64,000 nt of DNA from Bradyrhizobium sp. (GCF_004799445.1 NZ_SSNA01000170.1:55646-119645); one strand, 5' to 3'; numbered from the stretch's first letter, positions 28,128 to 37,819 are shown. Program-made: numbers and translations. The notes: generated by a model not told the origin, from the letters alone.

Positions 28128-29537
28128 CTACCCCGCCGGAATGATCTTTCCGGGGTTGAAGATGTTCTGCGGATCGAGCGCCTGTTTGATCGCCCGCATG
28201 GCGTCGATGGCCTCCTGGCCAAGCTCGGTCTTGAGGTATTTCTGCTTGCCCTGCCCGATGCCGTGCTCGCCGGTGCAGGTGCCGCCCATCGATTGCGCCC
28301 GCTCGACCAGCCGATGCATAAAGTCCTCGCCGCGCGCCATTTCGTCGGAATCCTCGACGTCACATAGCAGCGAGCAGTGAAAATTGCCGTCGCCGACATG
28401 ACCGACGATCGGCGACTGCAGATTGAGGCGCTTGAGATCGGCTTCGGTCTCGGTGACGCAATCGGCAAGCCGCGAAATCGGCACGCACACGTCCGTCGCC
28501 ACCACGCCGGCGCCCGGACGCAGCGCCTTCACCGCCCAATAGGCGTCGTGCCGCGCCTGCCACAATTTGGTGCGATCTTCAGGCCGCGTGGTCCAGGTAA
28601 AATCGCCGCCGCCGCATTCCTTGGCGATCTCGGCAAAATTCTTCGACTGCTCGGCGACGTCGTTGTCGCTGCCGTGAAATTCCAATAGCAGCAGCGGGGT
28701 CGCCGGCAGCGACAATTTCGAATAAGCGTTGCAGGCGCGCACCTGTTCGGCGTTGAGCAATTCGATGCGCGCCACCGGGATGCCGGTCTGGATCGCCAGA
28801 ATCGTCGCCTGGCAGGCGCCGCGCACGCTCTCGAACGAACACGCCGCGGCCGCGATAGTTTCAGGAATGCCGCGCAGCTTGATGGTGAGTTCGCTGATGA
28901 TCCCAAGCGTGCCTTCGGCGCCGACAAACAGATGGGTCAGGTCGTAACCCGCCGAGGATTTCTTCGCCCGCGTGCCGGTGGTGATGATCTCGCCGTCGCC
29001 GCGCACCACCTTGAGCGCCAGCACATTGTCGCGCATCGTGCCGTAGCGCACGGCATTGGTGCCAGAGGCGCGCGTCGACGCCATACCGCCCAGCGAGGCG
29101 TCGGCCCCGGGATCAATCGGAAAGAACACGCCCTGGTCGCGCAGATGCTCGTTCAGCGCCTTGCGGGTGACGCCGGGCTGGATCACGCAGTCGAGATCCT
29201 CGGCGTGGACCTCCAGCACCTTGTTCATGTCGCGAAGATCAATGCAGACGCCGCCGGCCGGCGCATTGACCTGCCCTTCCAGCGAGGTGCCGGTGCCGAA
29301 CGCGATCACCGGGACGCCGTGCTTGGCACAAATCCGCACCACGTCCTGGATGTCGGAGGTCTCCTGCGCCATGACCACCGCGTCCGGCGGCTGCGATTCC
29401 AGCCAGGTCGTGGTATGCGCGTGCTGCTCGCGCACCGCCTTTGAAGTGATCAGCCGGTTGCCGAACCGCGCGGCGAGCGCTTCGATGGTGCTCGCCAGCG
29501 CTTTCGGCTCCGGCCGCTGCAATTTGTTGGTTATCAT
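28128..29537 (-). CDS. FAD-linked D-2-hydroxyacid oxidase/dehydrogenase, GlcD/DLD type
   Basis: A 469-residue flavoprotein of the VAO/PCMH family. The FAD-binding segment has VPVIAFGTGTSLEGQVNAP, DPGADASLGGMASTRASGTNAVRYGTM and GAEGTLGIISELTIKL; the C-terminal cap ends with GTCTGEHGIGQGKQKYL and ALDPQNIFNPGKI, as in D-lactate dehydrogenase and glycolate oxidase GlcD. D-lactate or another D-2-hydroxy acid is the likely substrate. No glcE/glcF partners are adjacent, which favours a single-subunit DLD-type enzyme. It is divergent from the thioesterase. Confidence 0.9.
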   Translation of the reverse strand: MITNKLQRPEPKALASTIEALAARFGNRLITSKAVREQHAHTTTWLESQPPDAVVMAQETSDIQDVVRICAKHGVPVIAFGTGTSLEGQVNAPAGGVCIDLRDMNKVLEVHAEDLDCVIQPGVTRKALNEHLRDQGVFFPIDPGADASLGGMASTRASGTNAVRYGTMRDNVLALKVVRGDGEIITTGTRAKKSSAGYDLTHLFVGAEGTLGIISELTIKLRGIPETIAAAACSFESVRGACQATILAIQTGIPVARIELLNAEQVRACNAYSKLSLPATPLLLLEFHGSDNDVAEQSKNFAEIAKECGGGDFTWTTRPEDRTKLWQARHDAYWAVKALRPGAGVVATDVCVPISRLADCVTETEADLKRLNLQSPIVGHVGDGNFHCSLLCDVEDSDEMARGEDFMHRLVERAQSMGGTCTGEHGIGQGKQKYLKTELGQEAIDAMRAIKQALDPQNIFNPGKIIPAG

Positions 29538-29631
29538 TGTTCCCAAAGCAGAATCCTCCCCGCAAAAATACCGTGGCAAAGGATATATAGGGGGTCAAGG
29601 GATCATACCCTCAACAGACGGAATCGACACC

Positions 29632-30147
29632 ATGACGACACGTTCTGCCGGCGACGATCTGCTGCTCCGGCCTGCGCCCTTCCTGTCGTCGGTGATGCAG
29701 ATCGAGCCGCAATGGATCGACTACAACGGCCATCTCAACATGGCCTATTACAACGTGATGTTCGATCGCGCGATCGACGAATTATGGCTGCAACTGGGGA
29801 TCGGGCCCGCCTACATGAAGACGCGCCACGGCTCGACCTTTACTGCCGAATGCCATGTGCGCTACCTCCGCGAGATTCAACTCGGCGATCCCGTACAGGT
29901 TTCGATCCTGCTTCTGGGGGCGGACGAGAAGCGGCTGCATACCTTCGAGGAATTACGCCACGCCAGCGAAGGCTGGCTGTCGGCAACTTCGGAAAACATG
30001 ACCATCCATATCGACATGACGGCGCGAAAGACCGCGCCGTTTCCGCCCGACATCCGTGCCCGCATCGAGGCGGTGGCCGACGCTCATGCCGCCGTGCCGC
30101 GGCCGGAAGGCATCGGCCGAAGTGTCGGGCTCCCGGTTAAACGCTAG
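29632..30147 (+). CDS. Hotdog-fold thioesterase
   Basis: A 171-residue single-domain thioesterase of the 4HBT type. The active-site segment is WIDYNGHLNMAYYNVMFDRA, with the conserved Asp-Tyr-Asn-Gly-His, followed by HGSTFTAECHVRYLREIQLGDP. It likely hydrolyses an acyl-CoA thioester. The ATG at 29632 was chosen because an in-frame extension upstream is the antisense of the FAD oxidase gene. Its stop overlaps the convergent amidase stop within CTAG. Confidence 0.88.
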   Translation: MTTRSAGDDLLLRPAPFLSSVMQIEPQWIDYNGHLNMAYYNVMFDRAIDELWLQLGIGPAYMKTRHGSTFTAECHVRYLREIQLGDPVQVSILLLGADEKRLHTFEELRHASEGWLSATSENMTIHIDMTARKTAPFPPDIRARIEAVADAHAAVPRPEGIGRSVGLPVKR

Positions 30148-31643
30148 CCCTGCGCCACCCATGCCGGCAGGCGGTCGAACCACGGCTGCGCCGTTTCGAG
30201 CTGGCGCGCGAGCTGCAAGAGCCGATCTTCCTCGCCGAAACGCGCGACGAACTGCACCCCTAACGGCAGGCCGTCCGCCGTCCAATGCAACGGCACGCTC
30301 ATCGCCGGCGTGCCCGTCAGATTGGCGAGCTGCGTGAATGGCACATATTGCAGGCTGTCGCGCGCGATCTTGTCGATCGTGCTGTCGAGCAGGCCAAGAC
30401 GTGCCAGCAGCCCAAGCAGGCCGACCCGATCGAGCAGATTCAGCACCGCTTGCTCCGCCGCCGTCGGGTCGCCCTGGCCGTGGCGGATCGGCGGATGTGC
30501 GAGTGTCGGCGTCAGCAGCAAGTCGTAACGCTGATGAAAGCGCGCCAGCGCCCGCGCAAATTCGTTCCATTTGAGCAATTGCGCCGTCAGGGTCCCGGCC
30601 GAGGTCGCACCGCCCAGTGTCGCCAGCACCCGTGTGAGCAGTTCGAAATCCGAAGTGCGAGCGCCGGCCGCGCGTGCCTGCGCCACCATCGCCGGCACCT
30701 GTCCGAAATAGACATGCAGGTAAACTTTCGCCAGCGACGCTCCATCGATCTCGGGCTGGGCTTCCTCGACCTCGTGGCCAAGGCTTCCGAGCAATTTTGC
30801 CGCCTCGTTCACCGCCGCGACGGCTTCGGGGTGAACTTCCGTTCCGATCGGCGAGGCCGAAGTAAAGCCGATGCGCAGCCGACAGGGATCGCGCCGCATC
30901 AGCTCCACGTAGGGCTCGCTCGGCCTGGGAATCACAAAGGGATCGCCGGGCTCGTTGCCCGCCGAGACGTCGAGCGCCGCCGCGGTGTCGCGCACGCTTC
31001 TGGAGATCACGCCCTCGCTCGATGCGCCGTACCAATATTCGCCATAGACCGGCCCCGAGGAAATGCGTGCGCGCGAGGGACGCAACCCGAACAGGCCGCA
31101 ACAGGCGGCGGGAATGCGAATGGAGCCGCCGCCGTCATTGCCTGCCGCCATCGGCACGACGCCCGACGCGACCGCGGCGGCTGCGCCGCCGCTGGAGCCG
31201 CCGGGCGTGTGATCGAAATTCCAGGGATTGCAGGCACGGCCGAAGAGTTGCGAATCTGACACGGCCTTGAGCGCAAATTCCGGTAAATTGGTCTTGCCGA
31301 AAATCACCAGCCCGGCCTCGAGATAGCGCCGCACTACATGGGAATGTTCGGGGGCGACGGCGCGCTGCATCGACCGGCTGCCATAGGTCGTCGGCAGGCC
31401 GGCATAGTCCTGCGCGCAATCCTTGATCAGGAAGGGAACGCCCGCGAGAGGACCGGTAAGCGGCTTCGCCAGTTGAGAGCGGGCTTCGCGCTCCATCGGT
31501 CGGCAGATCGCATTTGTCTTCGATTGCGCCCGCTGGCTCTGTTGCAGCGCGAGCTCCAGCAACTCCTCCGCCGTCGTCTCCCGACGCGCGACGCATTCCG
31601 CCAGCGCTACGGCGTCGCGCTTCAGATATTCGGTAAAATTCAT
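30144..31643 (-). CDS. Amidase-signature family amidohydrolase
   Basis: A 499-residue enzyme with the Ser-cisSer-Lys triad. The Lys is in GVPFLIKDCAQ (about residue 78), the cis-Ser in the Gly/Ser-rich loop TPGGSSGGAAAAVASG, and the nucleophilic Ser in GNDGGGSIRIPAACCG. Length is typical. The substrate is unknown; the GatA partners GatB and GatC are absent, so this is a stand-alone amidase. GGGGGAC precedes the ATG at 31643; a longer reading upstream has no family character. Confidence 0.92.
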   Translation of the reverse strand: MNFTEYLKRDAVALAECVARRETTAEELLELALQQSQRAQSKTNAICRPMEREARSQLAKPLTGPLAGVPFLIKDCAQDYAGLPTTYGSRSMQRAVAPEHSHVVRRYLEAGLVIFGKTNLPEFALKAVSDSQLFGRACNPWNFDHTPGGSSGGAAAAVASGVVPMAAGNDGGGSIRIPAACCGLFGLRPSRARISSGPVYGEYWYGASSEGVISRSVRDTAAALDVSAGNEPGDPFVIPRPSEPYVELMRRDPCRLRIGFTSASPIGTEVHPEAVAAVNEAAKLLGSLGHEVEEAQPEIDGASLAKVYLHVYFGQVPAMVAQARAAGARTSDFELLTRVLATLGGATSAGTLTAQLLKWNEFARALARFHQRYDLLLTPTLAHPPIRHGQGDPTAAEQAVLNLLDRVGLLGLLARLGLLDSTIDKIARDSLQYVPFTQLANLTGTPAMSVPLHWTADGLPLGVQFVARFGEEDRLLQLARQLETAQPWFDRLPAWVAQG

Positions 31644-32013
31644 GGCGTGTCCCCCGTCAGCCGGCGTGCCGCTATCGTAGCGACTTTGCAGGGGTATGCC
31701 AGTCATCCGGTACCCCGGCACAACGAGTGGCGACAACCTTGCGCAACCACCATTTGTAGATGGCAAACTCGCGCGCTAGGATTTCGGGCTACCCGCCATT
31801 AACCGGACGCGGGTGCGCCCGCGCGCCAGGCATCATCCGTTCGGAGGGGCTTGACGATCTGTTGAACGGATCATCCACCGATCGGAGGATACCGAGGTGG
31901 TGGCCGGCCACTATGGCACGGCCGGTGAACGGCGTGGCAACAACCACCCGGTCTCGCGCGCGTCTCAGGGGTAGGCATGTTATCGGTGTGGGAGTCGGCC
32001 TTCAGGGATAACC
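31644..32013. other. Intergenic region between divergent genes
   Basis: 370 bp between the amidase and the LuxR-type regulator, which diverge, so both promoters should lie here. No RNA gene, repeat or operator with clear symmetry was found. AGGGAT directly precedes the regulator start and is its likely ribosome-binding site. Confidence 0.5.
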
Positions 32014-33210
32014 ATGGATCAGGCAGAGCAGCTCTCCGAACTCATCAGCGACATCTATGACGCAGCACTGGACTCCTCGCTGTGGGGTGGCGTGATCGGC
32101 AAAACCGCGCGTTTCGTCGGCGGGTCCGCCGCGGCGATCTTTTCCAAGAGCCCGACGGCCGGAAACGGCCACGTCTATTACGAGTCCGGCACCGACCCGC
32201 ACTACCGGCAACTCTATTTCGACAAATATGTAAAACTCGACCCTTCGACGACCAGTCATTACTTCGCCGATATCGGACAACCTATCGCCGTAGCGGACTT
32301 CATGCCCTATCGCGAGTTCTTGAAAACCCGATTTTATCGGGAGTGGGCGCGGCCACAAGGCATAGTGGATTTCGTGTCCGCAGTGCTGGATAAGTCGGCG
32401 ACCAGCGCGGCGATGTTCGGAGTATTCCGCAGCGAACACAACGGCGTTGTCGACGAAGAAACACGCCGGCGCATGCGCCTTATCGTTCCGCATGTCCGCC
32501 GGGCGGTACTCGTCGGCAGGCTCATTGAGCTCAAATCCGCGGAGGCCGCGGCGTTCGCCGACACGCTCGACGGCCTCAGCGCGGGGATGTGCCTCGTCGA
32601 CGCGGCAGGGCGCATCGTCCACGCAAACGTCGCCTGTCACATCATTCTCGACGCCAGCGATTTCCTGATGACGATCGGGGGACGCCTCGCCGCGCGCGAT
32701 CCGAGGATCGATCAGGCCTTGCGGGAACTGCTGGCCTTTGCGGGCATTGGCGACGCTGCAATCGGAACTCAAGGTATCGCCTTGCCGCTGAAAGCGCAGG
32801 ACGGCGCGTGCTACGTCGCCCACGTGCTGCCGCTCACGTCGGGCGCCCGGCGCGCCACCGGCATCGCCTACGCTGCGACTGCGGCAGTGTTCATTCGCAG
32901 GGTGGCGCTCGAAGCCCTCTCGCCTCCGGAAGTCATCGCCCGGAGTTACAAATTGACCCCGACCGAGTTGCGCGTGCTGCTTGCCATCGTTGAGGTCGGC
33001 GGTGTTCCGGAAGTAGCAGTGGCCCTGGGCGTTGCAGAAACCACGATCAAGACGCATCTCGGCCGCTTGTTCGTAAAGACCGGCACGAAGCGCCAGGCCG
33101 ATCTGGTCAAGGTCGTTGCGGGATTTGCCACTCCGCTGATCGGCCAGCGATCGTCATCGGTCCCAAGTGCGGTTGCCTCCGCCCAAAATCAGCGTCATCA
33201 CAGCACGTAA
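32014..33210 (+). CDS. LuxR-family transcriptional regulator
   Basis: A 398-residue regulator with a C-terminal LuxR/GerE helix-turn-helix at about residues 308-368 (LTPTELRVLLAIVEVGGVPEVA, then ETTIKTHLGRLFVKTGTKRQADLV). The N-terminal 180 residues have no recognisable autoinducer-binding or receiver signature. The middle (AGMCLVDAAGRIVHANVAC) looks PAS-like. It may sense an unknown ligand and control the divergent amidase or other genes. No luxI-type gene is present in the window. Confidence 0.88.
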   Translation: MDQAEQLSELISDIYDAALDSSLWGGVIGKTARFVGGSAAAIFSKSPTAGNGHVYYESGTDPHYRQLYFDKYVKLDPSTTSHYFADIGQPIAVADFMPYREFLKTRFYREWARPQGIVDFVSAVLDKSATSAAMFGVFRSEHNGVVDEETRRRMRLIVPHVRRAVLVGRLIELKSAEAAAFADTLDGLSAGMCLVDAAGRIVHANVACHIILDASDFLMTIGGRLAARDPRIDQALRELLAFAGIGDAAIGTQGIALPLKAQDGACYVAHVLPLTSGARRATGIAYAATAAVFIRRVALEALSPPEVIARSYKLTPTELRVLLAIVEVGGVPEVAVALGVAETTIKTHLGRLFVKTGTKRQADLVKVVAGFATPLIGQRSSSVPSAVASAQNQRHHST

Positions 33211-33316
33211 GGTATATTCAAGAAATCGTAATCGGCCGTCGTCTGAACGAATGACGAGGGTAAGCCTGCCCGCGTTCTATGTTTTGCAAGGATCAAAACC
33301 TGGCAAGGCTGGTTCG

Positions 33317-33532
33317 ATGTTTGCATTTACGAACGAGGTGACGCGGCTGTTCGAGCCGATCGTTCGCGCATGGAGCGGCCTGATCGAGGCGCTCCATGAA
33401 TCACGGAGGCTAGCGGCGGCCCGTTTTATCGACCAACACCGGCATCTCATCCAGGACGGCCGATGTGTCGGCCATCTTCATCGCACGGACAAGACGGGAT
33501 CCAGGGCACAACAAGCCGCAATTACGGAGTAA
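33317..33532 (+). CDS. Small hypothetical protein
   Basis: A 71-residue frame starting MFAFTNEVTRLFEPIVRAWSG. The first half is an amphipathic helix with well-ordered residues; the C-terminal third is polar. No family was recognised and there is no clear strong ribosome-binding site. It follows the LuxR-type gene by about 105 bp. Confidence 0.4.
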   Translation: MFAFTNEVTRLFEPIVRAWSGLIEALHESRRLAAARFIDQHRHLIQDGRCVGHLHRTDKTGSRAQQAAITE

Positions 33533-33539
33533 TTATTCG

Positions 33540-33674
33540 ATGTCGTGGCGACTTTATTTTCTGTTGGCAGCCTTGATAATCGTCTTTGCATTTTCGCATG
33601 TGCTCGCCCTGCAAAAAATAGAAGCAATGCAGAGCAAGAGGCTGGTAACTGCGATCGATCCGCTGGCGGACTAG
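33540..33674 (+). CDS. Single-pass membrane micropeptide
   Basis: A 44-residue peptide, MSWRLYFLLAALIIVFAFSH followed by a polar tail, with one clear membrane helix at about residues 5-22. It begins 8 bp after the previous small ORF. The TAATTATTCG just before it is A/T-rich. The function is unknown; the hydrophobic pattern is the only support. Confidence 0.4.
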   Translation: MSWRLYFLLAALIIVFAFSHVLALQKIEAMQSKRLVTAIDPLAD

Positions 33675-33794
33675 GACGCGACATACCGGAGCCCCCGCTG
33701 CGGGCCGAGCACGAAGGGACGAGCGGACTCGAGCGCGGCGCCGACGACAGTAGTCGCCATCGTCGGACGAGCCGGCCGCTATTCCGCCCAGCCG

Positions 33795-34217
33795 TTATTC
33801 CGCAATGACCTCGCCTGAGCCGCCGAATTCGGCCGGAAAATCTTTCAGCTTTGGCAGGCCGTCCCGCATCGGCAGCACCGTCTCAGCATAGTTGACGTGA
33901 ACGCCGGGACTGAAGGCAAGTGTCGGAATGGTTGCGGCGAACACGTCCACGAGGCCGAGCGGCGGATGATCGGTCATCAGGTGCCCACCGCATTTCGAGC
34001 AATATTGACGCTGGCTGAGTTTGGTCTTCTGGAACGTCGCCACATGTTCAGTTCCTGATGTGACCCGCACAGCATCCGGTTTCCAAAGGCTGAAGGCATT
34101 CACGGGTCCGCCGGACCACGAACGACAAGACCTGCAATGACAATAACCCATGGCCTCCGGTGAGCCAATGACCTCCAGTTTGACTGCGCCACAAAAGCAG
34201 CTTCCGATGTGAACCAT
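33795..34217 (-). CDS. GFA (glutathione-dependent formaldehyde-activating) family protein
   Basis: A 140-residue Mss4-like zinc protein. Cysteine ligands are visible in SCFCGAVKLEV (CxC), YCHCRSCRSWSGG (the GFA core) and YCSKCGGHL. Family members either help glutathione react with formaldehyde or have unknown roles, so no reaction can be assigned. It is a single gene on the minus strand; the start is preceded by GGGGAGAG. Confidence 0.88.
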   Translation of the reverse strand: MVHIGSCFCGAVKLEVIGSPEAMGYCHCRSCRSWSGGPVNAFSLWKPDAVRVTSGTEHVATFQKTKLSQRQYCSKCGGHLMTDHPPLGLVDVFAATIPTLAFSPGVHVNYAETVLPMRDGLPKLKDFPAEFGGSGEVIAE

Positions 34218-34481
34218 CGCTCTCCCCTTCGAGTTCGTTTATTGCCGGTCCGCAAGTTGATCGCACGCGCACGGCCGCCGTTGCCTAGCAAGCGAATTGG
34301 CGCCCTGCGTCCCTCGATCGGAGGACGCGGTGCCCCAATCCCAGCCTCCTTGAGGCCACGGGAATTCCAACAAGAATTATAGCGGAGCTTCGCACTCATT
34401 CGCGCGTCACTGGCGGCGCCTGCTGCCGACCACGACAGTCAACCCGGGCTGACTAGCCGCGAAACGCAGGGGTCGACGGGG

Positions 34482-34655
34482 CTAGCCCCTCGTGCGGCCG
34501 CGCGCGAGGCCGACCACGGTCGAAACCAGAAACAGCACGACTGCGATAAAGAAGATGGTCTTGGCGATTTCGATGGATACCCCGGCGATGCCGCCGAAGC
34601 CCAGAATACCGGCGATAAGGGCAATGATCAGGAACGTAACGACCCAGCTCAGCAT
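34482..34655 (-). CDS. DUF1328 family small membrane protein
   Basis: A 57-residue protein, [20 protein letters not shown] followed by [15 protein letters not shown] and a second helix, ending in LARGRTRG. It has two membrane helices separated by the conserved Gly-Gly-Ile-Ala loop of DUF1328 (YtjA-like). The function is unknown. GGGAG lies about 8 bases before the start. It is divergent from the helicase gene, and the shared region has a perfect palindrome at 34742-34755. Confidence 0.85.
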   Translation of the reverse strand: MLSWVVTFLIIALIAGILGFGGIAGVSIEIAKTIFFIAVVLFLVSTVVGLARGRTRG

Positions 34656-34741
34656 CACAATAACTCCCGCTTTCCCTGTGCAATTTCAACTCAGCGCAAC
34701 AAGCCTCGTTGCGCTTTGCCTGCAGAGCTAATTCCCGCACT

Positions 34742-34755
34742 GGAACAAATGTTCC
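34742..34755. promoter_or_regulatory. Perfect palindrome GGAACAAATGTTCC
   Basis: A 14-bp inverted repeat with 5-bp arms, GGAAC and GTTCC, around AAAT. It lies 87 bp upstream of the DUF1328 start and 133 bp upstream of the helicase start. It could be a regulator site. It does not fit GTTC-N7-GTTC, and no properly spaced -10 element was found to make GGAAC an ECF -35. Confidence 0.35.
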
Positions 34756-34887
34756 GGCCCCTTCGGCGTCGTGCCCTTTCGAAAAATCCCGTCAATCCAA
34801 GGAACAAAATGGCGCTCTCGCGGCCGCCCCAGCGGACAAAAAAGCCAGCCGGGATAACTCCTGTCAAATCCGCCCGGAAAACCCTAT

Positions 34888-37578
34888 ATGCCCCCCAATC
34901 CTGCTATGAAGGCTCCCCTTCACCGCCCCGCGGTGCCATCGTGGGCGGAACACGAATCGCAAATGACCGAGCCGAACAAGCTGACCCATCACGGCGTTCC
35001 CGACCACCAGCCCGCTTCGGGCGGCATCGCCGCGCGCGCCCGGGCGGCGGCAACCCCGCAATATCTCGCAGGCCTCAATCCCGAGCAGCGCGAGGCGGTT
35101 GAAACGCTGGATGGTCCGGTACTGGTGCTGGCCGGCGCCGGCACCGGCAAGACCCGCGTGCTGACCTGCCGCATCGCCCATATCCTGAGCCAGGGCCGGG
35201 CACGACCGGGCGAAATCCTCTCCGTCACCTTCACCAACAAGGCGGCGCGCGAGATGAAACTGCGGCTCGGCCACATGCTCGGCCAAGCCGTCGAAGGCAT
35301 GCCGTGGCTCGGCACCTTTCACTCCATCGGCGGCAGAATCCTGCGCACCCATGCCGAACTGGTGCAGCTGAAGTCCAATTTCACCGTGCTCGACGTCGAC
35401 GATCAGGTCAGGCTCCTAAAGCAGCTGTTGGCCGCCGAGAACATCGACGACAAGCGCTGGCCGGCGCGGATGCTCGCCGGCCTGATCGACGGCTGGAAGA
35501 ATCGCGGGCTCAATCCTGCGCAGGTGCCGCCGGGCGAAGCCGCGGTGTTCGGCAACGGCAAGGGCGGCAAGCTTTATGCGAGCTATCAGGAACGGCTGAA
35601 GATCCTCAATGCCGCCGATTTCGGCGATCTGCTGTTGGAAAACATCCGGCTGTTCCGGGAACATCCCGACGTGCTCCGGCAATACCAGAACCGCTTCAAG
35701 TTCATTCTGGTGGACGAATATCAGGACACCAACGTCGCGCAGTACCTTTGGCTGCGGCTGTTGTCGCAGGCGCCGTCGAAGGCGTGCGCGCCTCCCCTTA
35801 CCTCGCCCCGCTTGCGGGGAGAGGTCGATGCACGAAGTGCATCGGGTGAGGGGGACTCTCGACAGACCGTGCTCGTGGAGGCCCCCCCTCACCCCGACCC
35901 TCTCCCCGCAAGCGGGGCGAGGGAGCAGATCGCGCCCCCCGGAATGACGCCCGCCGCGCCCCCCAAGAACATCTGCTGCGTCGGCGATGACGACCAGTCG
36001 ATCTATGGCTGGCGCGGGGCCGAGGTCGACAACATCCTGCGCTTCGAGCACGATTTTCCCGGCGCGAAAGTCATCCGGCTCGAGCGCAATTACCGCTCCA
36101 CCGGCCACATCCTCGCCGCCGCCTCGCATCTGATCGCGCACAATGAAGGCCGGCTCGGCAAGACGCTGCGCACCGAAGACGTCGACGGCGAGAAGGTCAC
36201 CGTGACCGGCGCCTGGGATTCCGAAGAGGAGGCCCGCGCCATCGGCGAGGAGATCGAGGAGCTGCAGCGCGGCGGCCACAAGCTCAACGACATTGCCATT
36301 TTGGTGCGGGCCTCGTTCCAGATGCGCGAATTCGAAGATCGCTTTGTCACGCTCGGCCTGCCCTATCGGGTGATCGGCGGTCCCCGGTTCTACGAGCGCG
36401 CCGAAATCCGCGACGCGCTTGCCTACCTGCGCGTGATCAACTCCGCCGCCGACGATCTCGCCTTCGAGCGCATCGTCAACGTGCCCAAGCGCGGCCTCGG
36501 CGATGCCACCGTGCAGATGCTGCACGACCATGGCCGCAAGCGCCGCATTCCGCTGTTCGAGGCCGCCCGCGCCGTGGTCGAGACCGACGAGTTGAAGCCG
36601 AAAGCCCGCGGCTCCCTGCGCGACCTGCTCGCCAGTTTCGACCGCTGGCGCGCGCAGCGCGAAGTGACCTCGCACACCGAACTCGCCGAGATCGTGCTCG
36701 ACGAGAGCGGCTACACCGAGATGTGGCAGAAGGACCGTTCCGCCGACGCCGCCGGACGGCTGGAAAACCTGAAAGAGCTGGTCCGCTCGATGGAGGAGTT
36801 CGAAAACCTGCAAGGATTCCTCGAACATATCTCGCTGGTGATGGACCGCGAAGGCAGCGCCGAAGACGACGCGGTATCGCTGATGACGCTGCATTCGGCC
36901 AAGGGACTCGAGTTCGATAACGTATTCCTGCCCGGCTGGGAGGAAGGCCTGTTTCCGAGCCAGCGCACGCTCGACGAACAGGGCCGCGCCGGCCTCGAGG
37001 AAGAACGGCGTCTGGCCCATGTCGGTCTGACCCGCGCCCGCCGCCGCGCCAAACTCTATTTCGCCACCAACCGGCGCATTCACGGCACCTGGTCGACCAC
37101 AATTCCCTCGCGCTTCCTCGATGAACTGCCGGCGCACAATGTCGAGATCACGGAATCCAAGGGCGGCTCGGGCTGGGGCGGCGCCAGCGGCTACGGCCCC
37201 TCGCGCTTCGACAATGTGGAATCGTTCGGCTCGAGCTACGCGACGCCGGGATGGCAGCGCGCGCAAGCCAACCGCGCGCGCGGCCAAAGCGGTCGGCACG
37301 GACAGGCCGGCGGCGGCTTTAACGAGAGCCAGTCGCCATTTTCCTCGCGGAGCGATGCCGGCGGCTCCTCGCGCAGCAAACGCGGCCCGATGGTGATCGA
37401 GGGCGAATTGATCGCGAAATCCACCGGCACCACCTCGGAATTTTCGCTGGACGACCGGGTGTTTCACCAAAAATTCGGTTACGGCAACATCGTGAAAATC
37501 GACGGCAACAAGCTCACCATCGCGTTCGAGAAGGCCGGCGAAAAGAAGGTGGTCGATAGCTTCGTCGAGCGGGCGTGA
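34888..37578 (+). CDS. UvrD/PcrA-type superfamily 1A DNA helicase with an in-frame repeat insertion
   Basis: An 896-residue ATP-dependent 3'-5' helicase for nucleotide-excision or mismatch repair. Motif I is AGAGTGKT at about 82-89, with the preceding LNPEQREAVETLDGP Q-motif region; motif II is VDEYQDTN near 275, motif III VGDDDQSIYGWRGA near 371, then SLMTLHSAKGLEFDNVF and HVGLTRARRRAKL. Between motifs II and III about 55 extra residues (about 300-352) are encoded by a palindromic repeat, and the frame stays open. Start is ATG 34888 or 34963. The C-terminus has a Gly/Ser-rich linker and a final basic domain. Confidence 0.93.
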   Translation: MPPNPAMKAPLHRPAVPSWAEHESQMTEPNKLTHHGVPDHQPASGGIAARARAAATPQYLAGLNPEQREAVETLDGPVLVLAGAGTGKTRVLTCRIAHILSQGRARPGEILSVTFTNKAAREMKLRLGHMLGQAVEGMPWLGTFHSIGGRILRTHAELVQLKSNFTVLDVDDQVRLLKQLLAAENIDDKRWPARMLAGLIDGWKNRGLNPAQVPPGEAAVFGNGKGGKLYASYQERLKILNAADFGDLLLENIRLFREHPDVLRQYQNRFKFILVDEYQDTNVAQYLWLRLLSQAPSKACAPPLTSPRLRGEVDARSASGEGDSRQTVLVEAPPHPDPLPASGAREQIAPPGMTPAAPPKNICCVGDDDQSIYGWRGAEVDNILRFEHDFPGAKVIRLERNYRSTGHILAAASHLIAHNEGRLGKTLRTEDVDGEKVTVTGAWDSEEEARAIGEEIEELQRGGHKLNDIAILVRASFQMREFEDRFVTLGLPYRVIGGPRFYERAEIRDALAYLRVINSAADDLAFERIVNVPKRGLGDATVQMLHDHGRKRRIPLFEAARAVVETDELKPKARGSLRDLLASFDRWRAQREVTSHTELAEIVLDESGYTEMWQKDRSADAAGRLENLKELVRSMEEFENLQGFLEHISLVMDREGSAEDDAVSLMTLHSAKGLEFDNVFLPGWEEGLFPSQRTLDEQGRAGLEEERRLAHVGLTRARRRAKLYFATNRRIHGTWSTTIPSRFLDELPAHNVEITESKGGSGWGGASGYGPSRFDNVESFGSSYATPGWQRAQANRARGQSGRHGQAGGGFNESQSPFSSRSDAGGSSRSKRGPMVIEGELIAKSTGTTSEFSLDDRVFHQKFGYGNIVKIDGNKLTIAFEKAGEKKVVDSFVERA
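35791..35930. repeat. Palindromic repeat element inserted in the helicase gene
   Basis: Two 24-bp arms, 35801-35824 and 35899-35922, are perfect inverted copies of each other, and each is itself a hairpin around CCCCGCTTGCGGGG. Between them lie a small hairpin (GATGCA/TGCATC around 35827-35844) and a second nested pair (GGGTGAGGGGG near 35843 against CCCCCCCTCACCCC near 35883). The organisation matches dispersed intergenic repeats of bradyrhizobia, but this copy sits inside a conserved gene and is translated. Confidence 0.85.
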
Positions 37579-37819
37579 GCCACGGCGCGGGCCCACATTA
37601 TGTCCGGTGGGAGACACTCCGATCGCCTGGGCCCTCGCTTGGCGTGGTGCGTTGCACCAATTCCGGCAGTTACCCAGAAACTAACCGAATCCATCGCATT
37701 TGAGCGAATCTTGATCGACAATACTTCTCCGCCGCATTTACCGAAAACTTGCGCGTGCCCTGTAACATCCCTCGCGGATACCGCTTGCCGGCATGTAGAC
37801 GCCACTCAGGGCTGCCAAA

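Noticed and set aside
34742..34755. Reading GGAACAAATGTTCC as an EcfG or LexA site
   Set aside because: No GTT 16-17 bases after GGAAC on either strand, and the spacing is not GTTC-N7-GTTC; kept only as an unassigned palindrome.
35416..37617. 733-codon minus-strand frame opposite the helicase
   Set aside because: Complementary shadow of conserved helicase motifs; no start signal and no recognisable domain.
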